From NCBI GenBank assembly GCA_013400155.1, contig VXBM01001221.1:145620-209619 (forward strand): a stretch of 64,000 bases of DNA. Direction: 5' to 3'. Shown here piece after piece: positions 52,215 to 63,769 of the stretch; the first letter of the stretch is position 1, and every line of letters starts with the position of its first letter. Source of the DNA: Helopsaltes ochotensis (lineage: Eukaryota > Chordata > Aves > Passeriformes > Locustellidae). The notes beneath the pieces were generated by a model, which was given only the letters and a program-made list of their open reading frames with translations, made no database searches and was not told where the DNA came from. A program made the position numbers and the translations under genes.

Positions 52215-52290
52215 AAATTGTCTTCTGGACAAGATGACTTCCAGAGGTCCCTTCCAATCTACATAATTCTGTGGTTGTGTGATTCTTTAA
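52215..52290 (+). mobile_element. CR1 LINE 3' tip (short)
   Basis: A small sense-oriented CR1 3' remnant. It contains 'ctggacaagatgacttccag' then 'aggtcccttccaatctacat' and a tail 'aattctgtggttgtgtgatt' that preserves the terminal CR1 octamer pattern. Only about 75 bp can be assigned. Confidence 0.88.
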
Positions 52291-53018
52291 AATATCCAAT
52301 AAAAATTAAAAATAACCAGGAGAGTTCCATTTAAGTATTAAGGGGAATAGTGAATCTTATGTAGAGCTATATAGAACCTTAAAATGCAGTTAATTTACCT
52401 TAACTCCATCCTGTGAAAACTAGATCAAAAATCCATCAATTCACTTTAAAGAGCTATCTTTAACAACAACATCAAAAACAACTAAAAAAGAAAAAATTGG
52501 TATTAAGCTTTCTGCATTCCAGAATGAATGTTATTAATTTTAGCTAACAAAGTCGGAGATTTTTAAACACCTCTTCATGAATATAGTCATAACAACCTGG
52601 CACTTTAACAGAAGTTGTTAAGTGGTAAATACAATGACTTTGAGGTTTTTTTACAAGAAAAATTCAAGCTTAGTTTTCTGCAGTATTTTATTTACATCCT
52701 CTCCCTTGTCATGGCAGTTTGTGCTCTTCTCCCTCGCACATAAAACATGCCAAAGTAGAGAGTTAAAGATTCTTGAGTTATCAGTAACTCTATCAAACTT
52801 TATCACTTATTAATATTGATGTTGGTATGTTAACAAAGCTTTTCAAGCAGTGCAAATATTGAGACAACCTTTAATGACAAAAGGATCATTAACGGTAACC
52901 TATCTGGGTTACTTGGAATAAGACCTGCAAAACAAATATTTCTTGCAAAGATTTGGAAATGGAATAATTTTCTTTTCCTATGTTGGTTTTTGTGGTCTTT
53001 GAGAATTTATTCCTATGG

Positions 53019-53019
<1 letters not shown>

Positions 53020-53102
<83 letters not shown>
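53020..53102. repeat. Poly-T tract, 83 nt
   Basis: An unbroken run of 83 T, the longest homopolymer in the window. No polyadenylated retrocopy can be recognised on its right side (minus sense), and no clear target-site duplication flanks it. The length itself may be an assembly or polymerase-slippage product. Confidence 0.95.
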
Positions 53103-53106
<4 letters not shown>

Positions 53107-56100
53107 CAGACTGTACCCAGAATTGTAAAGGGCAATGGTCTGAAGTGTAGTTCACCATTACTGTTCTCAAAACTATTACAGTTACTCAAAAAGAGAAAAA
53201 GAAAGCCCACAAAAGCTATCTTAACTTTTAGATACACTTTTATAACACCAAATAAAAATATATGAAGCATTAAAACAGTATAAAATTTTAAAAGCTGGAC
53301 TTTGAAGTCTATGGGATGGACCTCACAGTGATAGCAGCAAGGGGTATATACCTGGAAGCTTTTCATGCCAGTATTCATTGAAGGAGAATTGAGATTTACC
53401 TTAAAGCAGTCTTATTTAATTAGCCTGAACTCTTCATTTAATGTAATGAGCAATTGAAGACAGGAGTATGTGAATTATGTTCTTCCAGAATTATATCTGA
53501 GAGCAGTGTCTCCTACAAATGAGCAAAAGCAAAGATGATTTTACAATACACATCTTCACTCCCGCCCCCTGGCTTTATTAAAGTTTACTGCACCAAGTTT
53601 CACCAAATTGCCCTACTGCAGACTTTGATACCAGACTTGTGCTTATAAAGCCTGTTTTTCAGATTTCTTGTGTTTCAGTAACATTTAGCAGTAGGATAGA
53701 TACTTGCACTTTGGATTCAGGCAGTTTCAATTAATTGCTGAATATCTGAAAGTGTAATGATGTAAATAGTAATCTAATGCAAACTCTGTACCTCTTTTTA
53801 CAAGCTCTTGTCTGAGCTACATGACCAGGTCAATTATTTCACACCCCAAAGCAGATTCAAAGTCTCACAATCATATTTTCCTTTGGGAAACAAGGTCCAC
53901 AGAAATAAAAGTGTGTATTTTTTAGTCCTTGTTAATCATTATTCAAGGTGATTTGCCACAAGCTTCTGAGAGTCTCCTGCTTGAAGGCCATCTAAAATAC
54001 TTATTTAGACAATTAGTCATTCACATGAAAGTTTAAACATAGAACCACTCAAGTCCTTGAGTAGCTGATGAGTGCAGTGCTTTTCAGAGGCCTTACATGA
54101 AGTCCCAGAAGTGCCACCACGGCCTGTGAGACTGCCCAATACACACTGGCTACAACTTTCACAGCAATCAACGTGGTTATTTTGTTTGTAGCTCTGCGTT
54201 TAACCCTGCAGATTTTCTGCAGATTGTATACCATACACAAACATAGTGCTGTGTAATTAGAGTGGGACAGAAAACTACCCTGAGCAGCACTATTTGCATC
54301 AGTTGTCTGTCTCTTGGTCATCCTCATCCATTTCATTAAATGCATAAAGTAATTTCCCTGACCAACTGAATGTGAGGTGTCTTTGCTCTCTCTAGCAGCA
54401 TTCTGCAGTGTTTAAATGTTAAAATTTTCCAGGATAGCACTCTTACTATTCAGCAGAGTCTTGCTTCAATGAATAAAGAGAAGGTCGGTTAGAAGAGAGT
54501 ATTCCCTGAATATTCTCCCTAGCAAAAATGACTATTCTTTTTCCAATAGTAGGATGGAAAATTTCTAAAAACAGCCTGAATTTTAAGGCAAAGATCATTG
54601 TTCTCTTAAATTTCTAGATATGAGTATTAAGTATTCTGATTGTAAATACAAGAGGATCCATATATGAAAGTATCCTCAATGTCACTTTTGTTCTTGAGAG
54701 GTACAAAATAAAATCCTGTGAGTGATCACATTTAATTTGGTAAGAATTCCTATTGACTGTATATCTGGAATTTTTTACCTTTTGCCTTTTTTCTTGAATT
54801 AAATGTTTATATTACTATGATTTATACTGTCATATAAATATTGTCCTATATATAGAGAGGACAGACAGTTTTTGCTACTTTTTTAAATTCTAAAATCACG
54901 TCACAGTGACTGTATTATTTAAAAATCTTTTTTTTATGCTCTAAGGAAAGATTTAATGCTTAATAAAAGTTGGTTTTAGTTTGTAAGTGGTATTTTAAAA
55001 GGTAAATTACTGGATTATGCAGAGTTTTTCTATTGTTTTGTCTTGTGTTATGGAGGGATTGCTGAACATTTTCATTTTTCCTTCCAAGTTTAAATAATTT
55101 TTGGCAGAAAATACAGCTGGCTGCTTGTACTGAAAAATGTTTCTAATTAGCTCTTAAATTCCTCTTCTCTGAAGGGTGTTAGGACTCTCTCACAGATCAC
55201 TTGTTGCTTTATTTCTCCCATCCATCTTCTTCAGGCATCTTGACATTTTATAGTACATTATTTTTTACGCACCTTGAATTGAAGCTCTTAACCTAATTCT
55301 AGAAAGAGTATTTTTCACTGAAGAGGGGAAAAAAAAGACTTTTGGTTTTGATCAGACAATCTCTGGGCCACCTGCCTTAGTGGTACATGATCAACTGCTG
55401 TGCCATACTTCTATTCAAGTCTGTGTCTAAAGAAAACGTCACATAGGCTTACATTTATTTAAAGAACTGACAAATTTTTCATTGGTGCTTGTTAATGAAA
55501 AGACAAGGTGACCTTATTATTTTCTTCTTTTTTTAAAAAAAATGTTGTTTTGGGACTGGGGCTAGAGATAATTGCCATACTTCTTAACAGTCTCTAAAGA
55601 CCAATTAACAACAGGGAGCCATGTACTCTGCCAGTCTGAGTTTCAATTAAATGTCTGCTCCAGGAGGAGCTAAACTAACACGCAGCTATTGAACAGCAGT
55701 TACACTATTGATAGAGCTGAGTCCACCACAGAGGACAAAGACTCTTGGTTCACGACAGATGGCCTAATGCTCTGGCAATTAATACATTTTTATGGCTTTT
55801 AAATCTTTCTGACCTTTTACTTTCCTGTGTGAATTAGTAGGGCACAGTTTTATTAGTGGAAAGAAAGTTTAAGAACGTGTTTATGTGACATCTTTTAAGG
55901 AACTCCTTTTTCTTTAAATGTAAAATGTATTCTGTTGTCAAGATTTAGCAGTCTGGTTTTTAATCAGTCAGGACTGCTATGTACTTTTTCTGACTGTAGG
56001 GAAGGTGGCAATTTCTGGTGAGATCCTGTTTCATTATAGCTGAGGTGCCGAGGTAGCTAGAGATTAGAGAATAGTAATAATTAATAAATGTTATTAAGAA

Positions 56101-57383
56101 CTCACTGATGAACATGCATGCAATGGAATTTGATACTTTTATCCTAACTCATCATGCCCTAGAGTTGTATCCTGAAAATATAGTTTTCCAAACAATAGAA
56201 ACTTAAAAATCAAATCAATGGGGTGTATATTACCATGTAAACATTCTTTAAAATTTCCAATTACAGTTTAAAAGTATCCGCAAATTTTGATTAGCTTATA
56301 CCATAAGGTGGAATCTAAGAAAATGCAGTCAATTTGGCATTATAATAAATCATTCCAGTATTAGGAATTCTACTGGAGTTTCACTCATTTGCTTGTTTCT
56401 TCCCCTAAAATATCGTTCACATAAAGTTAAAATAATTACAACTGTAGTTAAAAAGGAAAAGAATATATTTCTTTCTGGCATACTTTATCCTAAGTCAGAT
56501 ATCCCAACATAGCTAGAAAGAAATTATAAATGCTTGGTATTCGTGAAACAAACACACATCTAAAACCAAAGAAAAAATGATGAAAGACACAAATTACTGT
56601 ACCTATTACATACTGAGAGTGTTTTTAAGCATCAATTAATTACTATTCCTCTACTTTTTTAGTAGAATAAGGATTGTACTATCTGTGTAAGCACAAAATG
56701 CAATATTTCAATATGACTTTATATTGCATTTTTTCCACTATTTCTATAAAATATACATAATCTGAACAATGAAATCACTTGAAAGAAAACAAAGAACACT
56801 CAGTTTTGCATTGACTTTATTTCTAGAGTACAGAAAAATTACTAGTTTGTTTAAACTTGTATTTGTGTTGTAAGGCAAAGTATTTTAATTTAAATTCATT
56901 TATTTGTTTGTGATTTTCCCTAATATTGAAGTATTATGATAATCTGTAATGAATTTCCAGTATTATTACATTAAAAAGTTGTTGGTATTATTTTGATTAC
57001 AGAAAACTTAATGCACTTGTGCTAGTGATAACAAGGAAGTAACATTTGGAAAAAAAAATAAACTTTTTGTCTATAAAATATTAATTGGTTTCTAAAATTC
57101 ACATATGTATCCTCCCCCTGCTCCCCAATATACACACATATTCTTAGAAATTAAGATTTTATTTCTTCAGAGATATGTTGAAAATCTTAAAAGACTGAAG
57201 TGTTAAACTTCTGTTATCCAAATCAACATCCTGGGGATGTCATATATACTTCCTTCTGACATCAGCAGAAAACTAGACAGCTTAATCAAGCTCCTAGTTA
57301 AAGCAGCCATAAACTTTGGGAACTAGTCAGTTTACCAAACCCACATGTGCTCTGTGAAATTCGCTGATTTTCATTTGTTATAA

Positions 57384-57399
57384 TTAATTGGCCAATTAA
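57384..57399. promoter_or_regulatory. 16-bp perfect palindrome with homeodomain-type cores
   Basis: The sequence ttaattggccaattaa is identical to its own reverse complement. It contains two divergent TAATT cores, typical of homeodomain binding, around a central TGGCCA (an NFI-like half-site pair). It sits in a non-repetitive stretch that also has 'atttgttataattaattgg'. Binding and function are inferred from motif resemblance only. Confidence 0.35.
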
Positions 57400-59069
57400 A
57401 GTTTTCACACCTAAATTGCATGCAGAGATTTTAATGCCTAAATTTTTTTCTGTCCGAAAGTGTATCTGCTTTCCATCTGTAATGGTATCTAAAAGTAAGA
57501 TTTATTTTGATACTTCCTGAGTATATACCTCTCTTCCGATGCTTTTATTGTGTGTGCACAACTTTTCATTTTGCAGACAAGAGTCTAGCAAGATTTTGAC
57601 TGAGAAAACTAAAACTTAAAATAATAGGGCTGAAAATTCTCTTCTGCATCTTTCTAAGGTGGGCAAGGTGAACTCAATCTAGATTTTTTTTTTTTTTAAG
57701 GAGTGTCAGACTATTCAATGTCAAGAAATTGATACTTCCGCATTGTCTGTGCTAAACATGGACACTGGTTATTACTTGTAGGTGATCTGAATGAATAAAT
57801 AAAGCCACCACCAAACCTCTAAAAGATTGACTAAAGAGACACTCTTGATTTATTTGTACTTTGTTGGGTGTATATATAAGGCCCCTCAGTTCCCAAGCAG
57901 GCCTTTTCTAAACTATCTCACCATTCACACGGGAAAGAGGTACCAGATGAAAGATATCAAAACCTTTTTTTGTTATAAGAACAGGTAAACTGTGGGTGAT
58001 TATTTGGCTATCTAGAGATAAATAGAAGGTTTACCAAGCAAACAGAACCTTAGAATTATATCTGCAGTTACAGAAATGAGATTTATTTGGAAGTGAAAAA
58101 GTTTGGTCCATTGTCTTCAGAAACTTCAGGTACACTGTAAAACCTATAATTATTCCTGCCTTATAAAAAGTGAGGGTTTTTTCAGTACACACCCTTATAA
58201 AGTAACCTAGTATTTTTAATATCTTACTCCATGGGAACAAACTTTTCTCTTATTTGGAAAAGATTACTTTGCCCTTATGACTGTGCAAATGTATTGTGGT
58301 TGAATTTCCTTTCTTTTTTCCTTTTCAGTACCCTAAGATAAGGAAGTTGTAAATGGGTAGAAACTTTAAAGTTTTGTCTTTGAAATAGTGTTTTTTCCAT
58401 AGTTTCCATTAGTCTGTAGTGATAACTTTGTTCACATATAAGTCTGTTATCTCCTTTTTGCAAAGTAAATTCTAACCTTGACTTTTATCTTTCATAGACT
58501 TTTGGTTTGGCAGATTTATGGGTGTGTGAGAAAACATGTGAGAAATTTGCATTTTACTTTCCACCTAGGTATTTGCTGTTCATAGCAAGTGATTATTGAA
58601 TGGAAGAAATGAAAATCAGTTTTTTATTAATAGCTTGGTTATAATTTTATTGCTCACAGAGCACTCCAAGCTGGCAGCACTCTAGAATGCTATCAGTTGC
58701 TTAGCAGGGTGTAAGTACAGGATCATTAAATCTGTGCTTTTGATAGTCCTATTTAGTGAAACTCCAGCTCCACTTAGGTGTATGATACCTTTGGGACCAA
58801 GAGTTTATAACCATTCTTAAAGCTAGTTCAAGGTGTGTGAAGATCTACCTCTATAGTGCATGGTTAGTATGGTTTGATAGGATTTTATCTTCTTTACGCC
58901 TTCCTCTTTGTCTTCCTTACTCATTTTTTGCAGCTTTCTTTAGCACATCCACTTTTCCTTTCCCTTGTCTTTGACCCCTAAAACAAACCACATCCCATAC
59001 TGAACTTCTCATCATTTCCTGCTACCTGAATGAAATAAAATTAATCTACTAACCTATGTTATTCCAGTC

Positions 59070-59683
59070 TACAAAACTGGTGTGAGGGAAGGCCCAGAGA
59101 ACTGTAGATCTGTTAGTCTAACTGTAGCTCCTTGAAAAATTATGGAGATCATGCTGGATACTAGTGGAACCTATTTAAAGAATAATGCCAGTTACAGTCA
59201 ACATGGGTTCACAGAGGGAAAGTCCTGTTTCAGTAATTTGATGTCCTTCTAGGATAAGTCACTCCTCTCTTGGGTTAATGGAAAGAAGTGGATGTAGTTT
59301 GGATGTATCCTGGATTTCAGTAGAGCTTTTGATACTGATCCGTACAACATCCTTCTGAACAAGTTGTCCAGCTGTGGAATGTGTGGGTTCACAGTGCTCT
59401 TGGGGAAGAAGGGGTTGAAGGGCAGAGCTCAGAGGGCTATGGTGAATGAAGTTACATCTGGCTGGTGACCAGTCACCAGTGATGTTTCTCATCATACAGT
59501 TCCAGGGAGAGTCCTAATCAATCTGTTTATCAATGATCTGGATGCAGGAGGTGCACCTGTGTTGAGTCTGCTGATGATCATAGACTGGGAGGTGCTGTTG
59601 ACTCTCTTAAAGGAGGTCTTGCAGAGGGATCTAGATAGATTAATGCGGTGGGCTATGACTATTGGGATGAAATTTCAAAAGTT
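59070..59683 (+). mobile_element. CR1 LINE, 5' part of a split copy (reverse-transcriptase region)
   Basis: Sense-oriented CR1 covering the central reverse-transcriptase domain. Translating in pieces gives recognisable CR1 blocks: QHGFTEGKSC at about 59199, DFSRAFDTDPYNIL at about 59313 (motif A) and NLFINDLDAG at about 59519. The motif C Ala-Asp-Asp survives at 59570-59578 (gctgatgat) but in a shifted frame. Premature stops and several frameshifts make it inactive. The copy breaks off after 'gaaatttcaaaagttt' and resumes, in the expected CR1 order, about 730 bp downstream. Confidence 0.9.
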
Positions 59684-60414
59684 TAAATACAATTGCCTCA
59701 GTTTTGAGACAAATTTAAGAGATGTCACTCTGCAATGAGTAGTCTTCTCTAAAGGTTTCAGTAATCCTCCTCCACCAACAGAAAAATGAATGCTAAGGAA
59801 AGTGAAAAAACAACCCCACCCAATGGCTTATTAACAACAGAATGCTCAAAAGGCTCACTCCCCACCTTACACTGTCACAGAAATAAGGCCCCAGAAATGC
59901 CCAGAGAATGGGGCAAAAAGTTGAAGAAATACCTCTGACATATGGTGCGAGATGGTGCTGGTTTTCATGCTGAGGGAAGTGGAGCTTCCATGGAAGAGTT
60001 CCAGCAGTAGGCAATAGCCTGGTGGCTCGCTGGCATTGACCTCACCATGGCACTCATGGGCTGGAGCCTCGTGGTGTGTTTTCTCCTTGGATCAGCTCCC
60101 CAAGGCTTAGGGCGCTCCTGCTTCTCTGGTCTTGGACTAGCAGCTATTCCATTCACCTCGAGACAGCTGAAAGATTGCTGCTGCAACTTATCCCAGCCAG
60201 GGGAGGGAAAAGCTTTTTGCTTGGGCTAAGAAAACCAAGCAAAACTGAACCACCCAGTGCCACGGAATGCCTGGGCCGTGAGGCTTAGAAAAATGCCTGC
60301 CAACGAGCCCAGCACATCCCCAGCCCCACACATACCCGGACTCAGGCCTTAAAGTAGTGCCACCATTTTTTAGGCATAAAGCAGAGGATTGTGGAATGAA
60401 CTAGCACCATAAAT
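59684..60414 (-). mobile_element. Insertion inside CR1, candidate solo LTR
   Basis: About 720 bp of GC-richer, non-CR1 sequence interrupts the CR1. The 5-bp string taaat occurs at both edges (59684-59688 and 60410-60414) and is a candidate target-site duplication. Read on the minus strand, the insert between them begins TGGTGC and ends CAATTGT. A TG start, a roughly 720-bp length and a 5-bp duplication fit a solo LTR of an endogenous retrovirus, but the 3' terminus is not a clean CA, and I do not recognise the family or any retroviral gene. Short open frames on both strands look incidental. Another kind of insert, such as a non-autonomous DNA element or a local rearrangement, is possible. Confidence 0.4.
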
Positions 60415-61165
60415 CTCTCCAAGACAGCTGTATTCTGCACCTAGGATGGAGTGATAGTGGGGAAGAGTATAAGTGAGGAGAGGCTGGAGAGCAGTTCTGC
60501 AGGAAGGGATCTGGGGCTGCTGGTCAGCAGCAGCCCAGTGTGAGTCAGCAGTGTGTGTGCCCTGGCAGTCCAGAGGGCACATCCTGGGGTGCCTCAAACA
60601 TGGCATCACCAGCTGGTCAAAAGGGGTGGTCATTCCATTGTATTCAGTGTTGCTGCGGCCCCACCTGAAGTATCGTGTGCAGTTCTGGGCCTCAGCATTA
60701 AAGAAGAATGGGAAGGTCCTTCAGTGTGTCCAAAGGAGGAGAACAAAACTGGCGAACAAGCTGGAAGGAATGTCCTATGAGAAGCCGCTGAGGACTTTAT
60801 GCCTGTCTAGTTTGGAGAGAAAAAGGCTGAGGGGAGACTTTATTGCTCTCTACACCTTCTGAGGAGAGGAAATGGAAAGAAAGGTCCTGATCTCCCTGCT
60901 GTTTAATGATAGGGCGGAATGGGAATGCTTCATAAATACATTGGAAGGGGTTTAGGGTAGACGTTAGAAAGTATTCCTTTACCAAGAGGCTAGTAAAACA
61001 CCTGAACTGGAATGTCATGGCTTCCTAAAGACGTGGTTGATGCCTCATGACTGTCAGTGTTTAAGAACACTGGCTTGACAACTTGGCCAGCCATGACATG
61101 GTCAGGCCATTGGACTAGATGATTGCTCTATGTTTATTCCAACTGAAATAGTCTATTCTAGCCTG
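60415..61165 (+). mobile_element. CR1 LINE, 3' part of the split copy
   Basis: Continues the CR1 that starts at 59070. It resumes at about 'gctgtattctgcacctagga' (60428-60447), the segment that follows 'gaaatttaacaag' in CR1, and runs through the ORF2 end to the 3' UTR. The terminal region shows 'gccattggactagatgattg' (about 61107) and ends near 'agtctattctagcctgttct'. Together the two halves give about 1.37 kb of CR1, the longest copy in the window. Confidence 0.92.
60473..60862 (+). pseudogene. CR1 ORF2 C-terminal remnant
   Basis: A 129-codon open stretch within the CR1 3' half still encodes the C-terminal segment of the CR1 ORF2 protein. Visible pieces are RPHLKYRVQFWA at about residues 62-73 and SLERKRLRGDFIALY at about residues 112-126, ending at a stop where intact copies normally continue for a few more residues. 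The apparent start is incidental. The protein would be inactive because the catalytic part upstream is frameshifted and separated by the insertion. Confidence 0.85.
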
Positions 61166-62136
61166 TTCTGTTCTTAGTCTGTGTGTTTGTAGGGATATGA
61201 GTTTGAAAAATAAAATCTGCAGGTATTTAATTATGTATACAAAAACCTTTTCCTTTAAAACACAAGGTATTGAACAGATACATGCTTTTAAGTAACAGTG
61301 AACAAAATATCAACTTCATAGGAATTTGAATATCCCAGTTTTGAATTTTTTCCTACTCCAGTATTGCTTTTGAAGCTGCACTTGTTTTGAGGTTTGAAAA
61401 TGTTAAGACCATGATGAGCTCAAGTATTCAAAGGCTACATCTGTTCAAAGCTTACAGATGGTCTTTTGTGTTATCTCCGGGCACTGTATAATTATATGTG
61501 ACACTGTGCTTCTCAGGGAGGTGTTGCAATATACAGATATATTACAATTGAAACATTCCAAAGGGCTTTACCTAATACTTATTACTATCTGTTCCTCAGT
61601 GTATTCACCATAACCTCAAGACCAAAGATTAGGTTCTTGTGCATTGATTTGTTCTTGTTACAGAATCTCTGCAGTTGAAATGACTGTCTTCTTAGGTTAA
61701 AAATACCAAAAAGCTTTCCTTCTCTTTCTGCATAATTTAATAGAGAAAAAAACCCCGCATTTTTAAGTTTTTCAAACCATGCTACAGAAAATTATGCTTC
61801 TGATATTTGCATAAAATTAATATTAAAAAATTACTTTCTACATAAAAACATCAGCATGAACCTTTTGGTTCATGTTTGCTTCTTTATTATTCTTAGACTT
61901 TGAAGTTTCTCTCCTGAGTGAGAATGCCTCCTTTCTTCTTTCTCAAGTAGGTTAGAAACGTTTCTTCTCTTTGACTCCCAGAATCTCCCTGTTTACCTCA
62001 CAGAATAAAAATGAAAGGGTTAAATATTGCAATGTGAATCTGAAGTTGATTGAAGAACCATGTGGAATTTTTTATGGCTGAGACTTGTACACCTGAGTAT
62101 TGAAACAAAAAGGAGGAAAACTATCTTGAATTATTA

Positions 62137-62138
<2 letters not shown>

Positions 62139-62186
<48 letters not shown>
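62139..62186. repeat. Poly-A tract, 48 nt
   Basis: An uninterrupted run of 48 A, entered from 'gaattattaataa', so an AATAAA is formed at its very edge. The sequence upstream is not recognisable as a processed transcript, and no direct repeat flanks the tract, so a retrocopy is not supported. Confidence 0.93.
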
Positions 62187-62188
<2 letters not shown>

Positions 62189-63730
62189 TTCTTTTCTTTT
62201 GAATAAATAACCAATTCCCAAAGGTATACCTGCTACCGTTGAATCTTATTAATCCTAATATGAAGGACAGGAAGACATTTAAGCAGCAAAAACACCATAC
62301 AATGTATGAGGGAGAACCGTCAATACTGCTGACAATTTTTGTAGGGAAGAAAAAAAAAGAAAGCTGTAATATAGTGCTAGAAGTGTATTACGTATTTTAT
62401 ACTTTCAAATCTCCATGCATAACTTGAATATTGTTAGGTTTTCTATTTTTTAGTAGATCTCTGTACTTCAAAGAGCATGGAAGCACCGTTGTATCAATGC
62501 AATTCCACAATAACTAGGAAGTGGGTCTTTTTTGATTGTTTTGTTTGTATTGTTAATCAGAGGATCAGGTAATGACAGGATAATTAAATAACTGCTTCTG
62601 CTGTCTACAACAGGGCCTTGCAAACAAGTTTATAATCTGCTGGTGGTCTACTCTTTTCATTCTTGATATGTCTTGACACTTTAATAAGAGTTTTCTTCAT
62701 CAGGATGAGAGCTGAATAGATTTTATGTTCATTATTTGTAACGCTTGCTGCGTCTTCATCTGTACAGAATTTTGCCCACTTGAAAGTACAGGATAAGCAA
62801 ATATTGGCCAAATCATGATGTTCTCGCTGTTTTCTGCTGAGCTTTCATTTAGTCCTTACTAAGCAGTCCTTGTGTGAATTCTGAGTTTTTAGATCAGCTC
62901 AGCTCCATTTGATCTAAGCATAGTATTCATTGCAGTAGAATTGGAATCATGAACTCACTGATAAAAACTTCTGTTTTCAGAGAAAAAAAAAGTCTTTTCA
63001 TTATATTTCTAAGTGTAAAGATTTTTTCAACAATTACCACAGCTTTTTTTAATTCTAGTGACTTTGATGATACCTTGGGTATTCAAAACCAAAATAACAA
63101 TTGAGCCTTCCAGTTCATGCTAAGGAAATATTTTTCCTTATTAAATGCTTTCTTTTCATTGTCTCATTAGAACCATTACAATTCAATAAAAGAAAAAAAA
63201 AGGATAAAAAAACCCAGGGTTTTCTGAGGTTATTTTGGTATTCAACTTCAGTTACCTTTCAGAATGTGAATCACCATAAATGAGTATTTATGTCAAACAA
63301 CTGATGGTACTACAGGAAACCCCAGCATGCAACCTATTAAGTGTATTTTTTGTTTAATAGTCATGAAATGTGCAGGTAAGGGAGCAATGCACACTGAGGT
63401 AAAAATGACTTGTACAGGGTTACCTTCATTCTGATAGAGACCCTCAGCATTTTGACTCAACGTGCACAGCGCTTTGAGGCATAATGCTTTTTCCTATTAA
63501 TTTCTATTCAACATACGTTTTTGTAGAGTTGCATAAACTTTTGCAGGACTTAAAAATGGTATTGACTTTCAGAATTAGGCTGCGTGAATGTTGCCCTTAT
63601 TTTTCTTTACTTAAAATAAGCAAACTTCCATTAAAAAGCAATGTTAATAACTGATTAGTTACTAATAATTACAGAGAGAAAATATACTAATTTAAAATGT
63701 TGTTCAGGCTATTGCAAAATGTGTTCCAAG

Positions 63731-63769
63731 AAAATAAACCAAACAAACAAGAGAGTAAAACAAACAAAT
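63731..63769 (+). repeat. Short A/C-rich low-complexity tract
   Basis: Motifs aaaccaaacaaacaa and aaaacaaacaaa separated by gagagt. Same class as the other A/C tracts in the window. Confidence 0.7.

Larger units (their letters stand above)
52291..59069. other. Noncoding DNA with candidate conserved elements
   Basis: No gene is supported. The T83 tract at 53.02 kb generates Lys- or Phe-rich false open frames. The open frame at 54049-54345 (minus, 98 codons) matches no family I recognise. Segments at about 55.54-55.80 and 57.33-57.45 kb are the best candidates in the window for conserved regulatory DNA (see findings). Confidence 0.5.

Noticed and set aside
52889..53378. Lys-rich and Phe-rich open frames at 53 kb
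   Set aside because: They are translations of the 83-nt T tract on either strand.
54049..54345. 98-codon minus-strand open frame with a protein-like look (basic stretch, then hydrophobic stretch)
   Set aside because: I do not recognise any family, and there are no convincing flanking splice sites. It is kept as noncoding unless protein alignment shows otherwise.
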